47,691 bases of DNA from Alphaproteobacteria bacterium (lineage in GTDB: Bacteria; Pseudomonadota; Gammaproteobacteria; JAGOUN01), in assembly GCA_021151585.1 (NCBI GenBank), contig JAGKWX010000014.1:1-47691 (forward strand), given 5' to 3'. A program made the translations under genes and the position numbers. The notes below the pieces were generated by a model. That model ran no database searches and was not told where the DNA came from. It saw only the letters and a program-made list of their open reading frames with translations. This document shows positions 41,777 through 47,691 of this stretch, in pieces (the first letter of the stretch is position 1; each line of letters begins with the position of its first letter).

Positions 41777-42547
41777 ATGATTGGTATTATTGGTGCAATG
41801 TATGACGAGGTGTCGCTTATCAAGGAAGCGATGCAAATTCAAGAAACTCTGAGCATTGGTGGTCGAGATTATTATCAAGGGCTGCTTTATAACCAAAAAA
41901 TCGTATTGGTACTGTCAAGAATTGGCAAGGTAGCAGCATCTGTTACCGCAACCTTAATGCTTGAGCGTTTTGATATTGACTATATTTTATTTATCGGCGT
42001 TGCTGGTGCTGGCAATAGCGCGGTTAACGTTGGTGATGTGGTTGTGGCGGATTTTTTATTGCAGCACGATGTTGACGTGCGTCCCTTTTATCAAGTGCAT
42101 GAAGTTGCTGTTTTAAATAAAGCATTGTTTGAAGCTGATACAGTACTAGCTAAACGTTTGTTAAAAGCGACAGAGAATTTCTTAAATTACAAATTGACAA
42201 CGCAAATTAATGCAGATTCATTGAAAAAATTTCATGTATCTGAACCAAAGGCACACTTTGCAACCATCGCCAGTGGTGATCAGTTTGTTCACGATGCGGA
42301 TATATTGCGTAATATTCATGATCGTATTCGTGATGTACAAAATGTTACATTAGGGTGTATAGAAATGGAGGGCGCGGCAGTTGCGCAGGTTTGTTATGAG
42401 CTGAATAAGCCTGTTGTTGTGCTGCGTACTATATCAGATAATGCTAATCATTCTGCCGCTATCGATTTTACTAGCTTCCTTAAAGAAGTGGCTAGTTATT
42501 ATGCGTTAGGTATTCTTGAAGAGTTTTTTAGCTCAATTTCTTGCTGA
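41777..42547 (+). CDS. mtnN: 5'-methylthioadenosine/S-adenosylhomocysteine nucleosidase
   Basis: Hydrolyses MTA and SAH in methionine salvage. The 256-residue protein has the MTAN hallmarks IGIIGAMYDEVSLIK with the catalytic-pocket Glu, FIGVAGAGNS, VGDVVVADFLLQHDVDVRPF, ASGDQFVHD and GCIEMEGAAVAQVC with the ribose-binding Glu, then RTISDNA with the catalytic Asp. It is about 24 residues longer than E. coli MtnN (232). It marks the right end of the orderly housekeeping segment. Confidence 0.94.
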   Translation: MIGIIGAMYDEVSLIKEAMQIQETLSIGGRDYYQGLLYNQKIVLVLSRIGKVAASVTATLMLERFDIDYILFIGVAGAGNSAVNVGDVVVADFLLQHDVDVRPFYQVHEVAVLNKALFEADTVLAKRLLKATENFLNYKLTTQINADSLKKFHVSEPKAHFATIASGDQFVHDADILRNIHDRIRDVQNVTLGCIEMEGAAVAQVCYELNKPVVVLRTISDNANHSAAIDFTSFLKEVASYYALGILEEFFSSISC

Positions 42548-42689
42548 GTATTTTTGTGTAATTTTTGAATAAAATAACCTAAAGGAACCGATTTATCAAT
42601 TTACTCTGAAAAACGGTTAGATGTTGTGGTAGCCATCTTGAACACAAGGCCAAGAAAAATATTGAATTTTTTAACGCCATTAGAAAAAA

Positions 42690-42999
42690 TTAGTCAGACT
42701 GTTGCAATGACCGCGTGGACTCGCCGTAGCCTTTTTTAAAATACCACTCTCCATCTTTAAACGTTTCACTTCTTTTCGCAACTACTGCAATTCTTCTTGA
42801 TCGAACATGCTTAATTGAGTCGCAGGCTTGCCAGTCTGTTTCTCTGGCCTGGATTCTTGAATCTAGCGACATAGGTTCTTTGCATCAATTCCAAGATTCT
42901 TAGCTGCTTGCGTATATCCTTTTTTGTAACTAATTCAACCGATTGCAATTTAAATTCTTTTGCAAATTTAGTTTTTTCTTCTCCATCTTGACACCTCAT
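42690..42999 (-). pseudogene. Degenerate IS3-family orfA
   Basis: Starting at ATG 42999, one frame reads KTKFAKEFKLQSVELVTKK; the next frame continues GYTQAAKNLGIDAKNLCR, then after a TAG IQESRPEKQTGKP, and after a second stop LRKEVKRLKMESGILKKAT. Joined, these give the helix-turn-helix and leucine-zipper of an IS3-type OrfA. One frameshift and two stops break it, and no orfB remains. A 12-bp palindrome GTCTAATTAGAC at 43044-43055 lies upstream. The rest of 42548-43139 contains no gene that I can support. Confidence 0.8.
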
Positions 43000-43139
43000 T
43001 CAAGTGAATAAATTTTACAGTATGCTCTTAACTTTTGTGTCTAGTCTAATTAGACCACAACAGTGTTTACTAAAGCGGCGAAAAATCAGGGCTCCGTGGA
43101 AGAAACCCCATTTTTGACTGGTTGGTTATTAAAGTTCAA

Positions 43140-44717
43140 TTACATAAGCCTAGGCGTATAGTCGTTACTAATTGATGAAACTTCTTCTAAGAGTGGAAGG
43201 TCTTCAGATTCATCACCGTTATTTTGGTTGCTATGAGCTAAGCTCAGCATTGCTAAAGCTGAAGTCTCATTATTTTCTCTTGAAATCGACAAGTTGTTGT
43301 TTTGTAATAGTATTATTGACGGCGCGCTTAGGTTCAAGCTTAGATCATTCATAACATTAAATCTTAGATGGTTGGTAATGATTTCAGATAAGCTATCCCG
43401 CTCAGGCCAAGCGCTTTCAATCTCAGAAAGACTAGGCGAGAATTGTGATTCACCTTCTCTATTTCTGGCTGGCGTAGTAAAGAAAGAATTAAAATTATGG
43501 CGGTGTGGAGAAGAAGTGGTTGAAGAAAAAACGAAACTACCCCATACTGCTGGCGTTCGAGTCGATATATTTTCCGTCGCTTCACGAAGACGTCTTAAAA
43601 GATTCTCATTTTGTTCATCTTCGCGTTGCAATATAGTCTGAAGATTTGCAATGGCTGTTTGCATAATTTGGCTAAAATCTGGTAAAATAAATTGCGCCGA
43701 ATCAATAGGTAAATCGTTTGTTGCTGGGGTGTTTTGCAATGCATTATTGTCACCTAGATCATAACGATTTGCTTGCCAGTGCCTAGAAACTTCATTGGGC
43801 ACCATTGTCTCAGGTCGCCTCTCACGTAGAAATGCCCATAAATAAATCTGCTGGCTGATAACGCAATTATAACCATCACGACCTTCTACTACTTTGCTGT
43901 ATGCAACATCTTCTGTGCCACCCACTTTTAGTGGCGCATATATTTTAATTTTTGATAAAACAAGTCGCTGCTCTGTACTAATCTCTTGATCAATTGTGTT
44001 AAAAAATGCTTGTCTTGCGTCATCATACTGTTGTATTGATGCCTCGGTGAAAAAATCCCAGTTGCCAGTAGAACGGTTTTTTCCTATCTCATAAAGAGCA
44101 ATAAGATATTCGTGTAGAAGGTCAAAAAAGCGATCCGGCAATTGAGAGCGTTGAACAGCAAGAACCTCTTCTTCAGCAGAGTGAACAGTTAAAAAGTCTT
44201 TAGTGGCAGAATGATGAATTAAGATTGAAGCTGATTCTAAAGAAAAACTAGCCCGAGTTACAGATTCGGGGTTTTGAAATATTTTCCCACCACTAGCCTG
44301 CTGCGATGACATAAAAGAAAGTATTTCACGAATATCAAAATAAAACTCATCGAGATAAACTAAATTTTTGAGTGGGATTTTAGTAATTTCAGTGCCCATA
44401 AAAGTGCACTGATCAGCGACTTGATCTTTTAGCCATAAGTGGCAGATACGCGCCAACTGTCCCTCTTCTTTAAGCTTCAAAGAAAGATCGGTAAAACTTG
44501 TTGACTTAATAAATTCAGAAAATTTAACTTCATCTTCATTGCTCTTTTCGCCAAAACCTGGAGAAAGCTGAAAAGACAAAACTTTTTGCAATAAGCGTTC
44601 TTCGCTTTCTAATTGTCTTAAGGCATTCAAATTTCTTAATAAATATAAATTATCACGAAGATGATTAATCGTGGCTTCTGCTGCTGCAAAAAGTTGAACA
44701 ACCTCGCTTTTTTTCAT
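43140..44717 (-). CDS. Large orphan protein, candidate secreted effector
   Basis: A 525-residue protein with no family I recognise. The first 330 residues are mixed alpha-helical with charged clusters (KFSEFIKSTSFTDLSLKLKE, LKNLVYLDEFYFDIREILSF). Residues 340-525 are Asn/Ser/Thr/Glu-rich and look disordered. The C-terminus is acidic, GDESEDLPLLEEVSSISNDY, then TPRLM. It has no signal peptide or membrane helix. GAGGA lies 10 nt upstream of ATG. Position beside an IS remnant, the orphan nature and the acidic C-terminus fit Dot/Icm effectors, but this is inference only. Confidence 0.6.
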   Translation of the reverse strand: MKKSEVVQLFAAAEATINHLRDNLYLLRNLNALRQLESEERLLQKVLSFQLSPGFGEKSNEDEVKFSEFIKSTSFTDLSLKLKEEGQLARICHLWLKDQVADQCTFMGTEITKIPLKNLVYLDEFYFDIREILSFMSSQQASGGKIFQNPESVTRASFSLESASILIHHSATKDFLTVHSAEEEVLAVQRSQLPDRFFDLLHEYLIALYEIGKNRSTGNWDFFTEASIQQYDDARQAFFNTIDQEISTEQRLVLSKIKIYAPLKVGGTEDVAYSKVVEGRDGYNCVISQQIYLWAFLRERRPETMVPNEVSRHWQANRYDLGDNNALQNTPATNDLPIDSAQFILPDFSQIMQTAIANLQTILQREDEQNENLLRRLREATENISTRTPAVWGSFVFSSTTSSPHRHNFNSFFTTPARNREGESQFSPSLSEIESAWPERDSLSEIITNHLRFNVMNDLSLNLSAPSIILLQNNNLSISRENNETSALAMLSLAHSNQNNGDESEDLPLLEEVSSISNDYTPRLM

Positions 44718-44762
44718 TATTGTTACATCCTCATGCTGCTGAAGTAATTATGGCTATTTTTA

Positions 44763-44800
44763 ATTGTCAAAAAAACGCGTCGATTTGTATTGTTGACAAT
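44763..44800. promoter_or_regulatory. ATTGTCAA inverted-repeat boxes in divergent promoter region
   Basis: ATTGTCAA at 44763-44770 and its exact inverse TTGACAAT at 44793-44800, 22 nt apart, lie upstream of the minus-strand orphan gene. A third ATTGTCAA occurs at 44964-44971, just downstream of a TATAAT at 44947-44952 that precedes the aminotransferase remnant. A shared operator is possible. The boxes also resemble -35 elements. Confidence 0.35.
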
Positions 44801-44985
44801 GTTAAAATTGTTTGGGTTGACTACAGTCATTTTTCAGCATTTTTTCACCCAATTTTTCTGATTAATTATAGTGTAATTCTGAGGATTTGCAAATATTTGT
44901 AAGTTCATTACAACGAATGTTTTTCAAGATAGGTGATTTTTTTCGGTATAATTGCATTATAGAATTGTCAAGGCAAGGTAGAAAT

Positions 44986-45759
44986 ATGCGGTTTCCAGCA
45001 AAGTTAAAATGTCCGAGTGGTTACATATTCAGCATTTCTTTGCTGAGTAAATTTAGTAGGATAATTGCGCCAAGGATGGTCATATGCAGGTTTATGTTTT
45101 ACTTTTTTATCAATCAGTTGGTCTTGCCCCAGTTTTGTAGACACAGTTACGCGACCTTTTTAATTAATGATAATAAACATCAGCTAGTTGTTTTACTCGC
45201 GTTTCCATGCGGATATTTGGATCCGAAAGTAAATTTTCTTATAGAGAAACTTCGTAGTTTCCCAAAAGTACATATACTACTAGATATGGCGCAAGCTTAT
45301 GGCTGCATTGAGTTGATGCCATTTATTTTAAAATCAGATGTGGTTTATTTGTCCTTTAATGGTAATAAATTATTAAATAGCGGAGGCGCAATTTCTTTAA
45401 CCTTCGTGAACAACCAAGAAAAAAGTTATTCTTAACAATTTCAACAACTGAATAGTATTATTATGCGTGCATACATACAGCAGAGAAAAAATTACTATGA
45501 TCTTATGGTGCAACTTAATCAAGATCACTCTCTCCAAAAACATCACCAGCAGTATGAACATTGTGTTCGTGGAAATTTCTATAGAACAGTCCTGAGTGGG
45601 GTGAATGATAAACTTAAAATATGGCTTAGCGCCAATGGGTATGGTCAAATTCTATTAGAATATCCTCAAAGAAATAATGCATTACCAAGTTCTAATTACC
45701 GACAATGGGTAGAGCATTCTTACTTATTATTTCCTAGTCAAAGGCAGGTACTAACATGA
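44986..45759 (+). pseudogene. Disrupted sugar aminotransferase (DegT/PglE-like)
   Basis: From ATG 44986 (AAGG 7 nt upstream) the frame holds HILLDMAQAYG and VVYLSFNGNKLLNSGGAISL, matching the PLP-lysine region SFNGNK of PglE/DegT-type nucleotide-sugar aminotransferases; K is encoded at 45367-45369. An in-frame TAA at 45433-45435 interrupts it, and the same frame then continues QFQQLNSIIMRAYIQQRKNY to the stop at 45759. Upstream, near 45084-45140, another frame reads YQSVGLAPV where the family has a PVFVD motif, so at least one indel is also present. The final TGA overlaps the next ATG (ATGA). Confidence 0.72.
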
Positions 45760-47270
45760 CGAAGACAAGAATTATTTTTATAGGCTGTGAATCTTTTGCT
45801 GAAGCAGGTCTTTTAGCCTTATTAAATTCTGATTACTCTAATAGAATTGAAATTGTCGGTATATTGACGTTAACCGCACCAAACCGTGAAAACACGTTGT
45901 TAAAATTAGCAAAGTTGTTATCTATTCAAACTCAAAATTTAAGCATAGGTGATAAGATAACATCTGAGATCATTCATTGGATTGATTGTTTATCGCCGCA
46001 TTTAGGTATTATGATGCAATTCCCTTTGTGGCTACCACCTTCTATGAGTGCAAAATTTACTCAAGGAATTATTAATGTGCATCCATCAGATTTGCCACGG
46101 TTCAGAGGTGGACGTCCAATTGAGGCGACTATGTTAGCAGGTGAACCGCTTGTTATATCTGCTCATCTAGTTAATGAAAAATTTGATGCAGGCGCTATCA
46201 TACAAAAAACGAAACCTGTTTTAATTAACGACCTTTCGTTTGATGAAGTTTATAAAATTGCTTCTTGTAATGCCGCAATGCTGTTAGTTTCAGTTGTTAT
46301 AGCATTACTGAACAACCAGCTAACTGTAACCGAACAAAAAAATGATGCGGCATCGTATTTCTCCAATCATGACTATCTAATGCGCCTTAATATAGATTGG
46401 AAAAAAAGCGTAGTTGAGATACATCGCTGTTTTTTAACGCGCAGTACCTCAAAAGGAATTGTAATTCAGTGCTTCAGCGATGATGTAACAGAAGTAGTTG
46501 AAATTAAAGTTTTTGAGACAGCTTACCTTAAAATAAATACTGCAGAAATGAAACTCGGGCAATGTTGCCAGCTACAAGAAGACGGATATTTATCATTTAC
46601 TTGTCGCGATGGACTGCTTTTATTAAAAAATATTAAAGTACTAAATAACCCTAAAAATTTCTATCATCTTATTAAACAGAAAAAAAATTCAAATACAATT
46701 GCAGGAGAAAATATGAAAACAGGAATAATTGCTTTAGGCGCTTCTTGCGCTAGCAGAACTAGAAGCCCTAGTCTAAATATCAATTTAATTAATCGCACTG
46801 ATCATCTGCGCTGGAATATATTTATTGACATGAGTGTCGGTTATATTCAACATTATTGGTCAGAGACTTTTAAGGATAAAACAGTCGCTGACAGTCAACG
46901 AGAATACGAATCTGCACTAATAGAGCGTATAGCCCAGGGTCCGAGAGGACTATTTCTTGCAGAGTATAATGCGCCTGATTCCCCCATATTTGTTGGGTTA
47001 GCTAATGCATACATTGATGAGCACGTTTTGCATATTGCCGAGTTTTATGTGAAAGAAGATTATCAACGCAAGGGTGTTGGTAGTGCATTACTTGAGCAAA
47101 TAAAGATCTGGGGAAAAGAGCATGGCGCACATTTACTAGAAATTGAAGTTGATCAAAATCTTGAACTTGCCAATAAATATTGGAACTCTTTTGGCTTTGA
47201 TTTGAGCGAAAATAATGGGCGTAACGTGTATTCTTCAGTACTTGAGCTTCAAAATGAATACAAAGGATAA
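45756..47270 (+). CDS. Formyltransferase-GNAT acetyltransferase fusion
   Basis: A 504-residue protein. Residues 1-310 are a formyltransferase: N107 and H109 in INVHPSDLPRFRGGRPIEAT and D144 in NEKFDAGAIIQKT reproduce the Asn-His-Asp triad of Fmt and ArnA-type enzymes. Residues 320-504 form a GNAT domain with motif A FYVKEDYQRKGVGSALLEQI and later LELANKYWNSFGF. An internal AGGAG (46703-46707) and ATG (46713) sit exactly at the domain boundary, as if two coupled genes had fused. Coupling to a sugar aminotransferase remnant suggests N-formylation or N-acylation of an amino sugar. A second methionyl-tRNA formyltransferase is less likely. Confidence 0.75.
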   Translation: MTKTRIIFIGCESFAEAGLLALLNSDYSNRIEIVGILTLTAPNRENTLLKLAKLLSIQTQNLSIGDKITSEIIHWIDCLSPHLGIMMQFPLWLPPSMSAKFTQGIINVHPSDLPRFRGGRPIEATMLAGEPLVISAHLVNEKFDAGAIIQKTKPVLINDLSFDEVYKIASCNAAMLLVSVVIALLNNQLTVTEQKNDAASYFSNHDYLMRLNIDWKKSVVEIHRCFLTRSTSKGIVIQCFSDDVTEVVEIKVFETAYLKINTAEMKLGQCCQLQEDGYLSFTCRDGLLLLKNIKVLNNPKNFYHLIKQKKNSNTIAGENMKTGIIALGASCASRTRSPSLNINLINRTDHLRWNIFIDMSVGYIQHYWSETFKDKTVADSQREYESALIERIAQGPRGLFLAEYNAPDSPIFVGLANAYIDEHVLHIAEFYVKEDYQRKGVGSALLEQIKIWGKEHGAHLLEIEVDQNLELANKYWNSFGFDLSENNGRNVYSSVLELQNEYKG

Positions 47271-47536
47271 CCATCACCTGTCACTTCCCAGGTATTGGTA
47301 TACTTAGTGCGACCTATATAGTAACCGAAAAACGAGAAACTTATTCTCCGGCATTCTTTCGTGATTGCTGTTTTAATGATATTTCATTCACAGATCAAAA
47401 ATGCAAGTTAAACGAAGAATTATTACTCAGACTTTTAAAACAAATGGCAAGAAGAACCGGGTGTCAGTTTGGTAGAGTCAGAAAATCTCGTCAAAATGAG
47501 TTGCTATTAAATGGTGCGTTTTTTGCCTATTTATAG
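47258..47536 (+). pseudogene. Open frame without a start codon, possible broken third gene
   Basis: An open frame runs from after the TGA at 47255 to TAG 47534-47536, reading CHFPGIGILSATYIVTEKRE and ending RKSRQNELLLNGAFFAYL. It has no early ATG, GTG or TTG. An overlapping ATG at 47254 in another frame reads MNTKDNHHLSLPRYWYT then stops; a single indel near 47275 would join the two into a protein of about 90 residues overlapping the fusion gene's end. I do not recognise it. Confidence 0.35.
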
Positions 47537-47691
47537 CAGCTTACTAAACAGTAGATACCTTATAGTATCAAATGTCAACTAGCTTTGCCGATCGTATTGC
47601 CTCATTAAAAAATCACACTAATTTAATAGTCGCTCATTTATAATAATCACACTTTTTATAAAATACATTCTATTTGTTTGGTTGTCATTGT
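47537..47691. other. AT-rich window end, no supported gene
   Basis: Only a 23-codon frame from ATG 47572 to TAA 47641-47643 (MSTSFADRIASLKNHTNLIV then AHL) is seen. It has no recognisable family and could be a broken gene start. No RNA gene is seen. Confidence 0.3.

Noticed and set aside
46713..46775. Boundary peptide of the fusion gene as a RiPP precursor
   Set aside because: The Ser/Arg/Cys-rich segment is in frame with and followed by a GNAT domain, and no RiPP-modifying enzyme is visible nearby; a domain linker or old N-terminus explains it better.
1..47691. tRNA, rRNA, CRISPR arrays, prophage or integrase-flanked island
   Set aside because: No tRNA T-arm-like GGTTCGA signature, rRNA segment, regularly spaced repeat array or integrase/phage structural gene was seen on reading either strand.

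Overview
The window reads as chromosomal DNA of a low-to-moderate GC gammaproteobacterium, most likely a member of the Legionellales (Coxiella/Legionella/Berkiella-like, host-associated). The evidence is gammaproteobacterial gene order (ruvCAB next to tolQRA-tolB-pal-cpoB; rpsP-rimM-trmD-rplS; rplU-rpmA-obgE; dapA-bamC) together with an orphan DotI/IcmL-type protein, a family tied to Dot/Icm type IVB secretion and its conjugation relatives. No rRNA, tRNA or CRISPR array was found.

Layout. 0.3-7.7 kb: Holliday-junction genes ruvC-ruvA-ruvB, then the Tol-Pal envelope system. 7.8-10.2 kb, minus strand: a DUF2079-like membrane protein and the IcmL-like protein. 10.4-13.1 kb: prfB with its programmed +1 frameshift, then lysS. 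13.3-17.9 kb, minus strand: the translation operon rpsP-rimM-trmD-rplS plus a CinA-like gene, with ffh just upstream. 18.1-21.5 kb: a sugar-porter MFS protein, an Mth938-like protein and a CorB/CorC-type protein. 21.6-27.2 kb, plus strand: a small membrane protein, recJ, murF, a beta-carbonic anhydrase and an ArnT-like glycosyltransferase. 27.2-28.9 kb, minus strand: pyrG. 29.0-33.65 kb: fnr followed by hemF-cydP-cydA-cydB-cydX, a compact microaerobic-respiration unit with an FNR box placed where a class II activator site should be. 33.7-38.3 kb: ispB (minus strand), rplU-rpmA, obgE and pckA. 38.4-40.8 kb, minus strand: xseA-dapA-mini-bamC. 40.8-42.5 kb: tadA, a lysine-rich histone-like protein and mtnN.

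From 42.5 kb to the end the character changes from ordered housekeeping genes to accessory and decaying DNA. It holds a broken IS3-type orfA, a large orphan protein of 525 residues that could be a secreted effector, a disrupted PglE/DegT-type sugar aminotransferase, an intact formyltransferase-GNAT fusion that looks like two coupled genes joined in frame, and further reading-frame debris. This end looks like the remains of an amino-sugar modification locus.

Several features are too short for ordinary gene callers or are easily mis-annotated: CydX (30 residues), CydP (58 residues), the RF2 frameshift, and a family of short palindromic elements with AGC-NTNC-GCT hairpin tips scattered between genes. 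The most testable regulatory prediction is FNR control of hemF-cydPABX.
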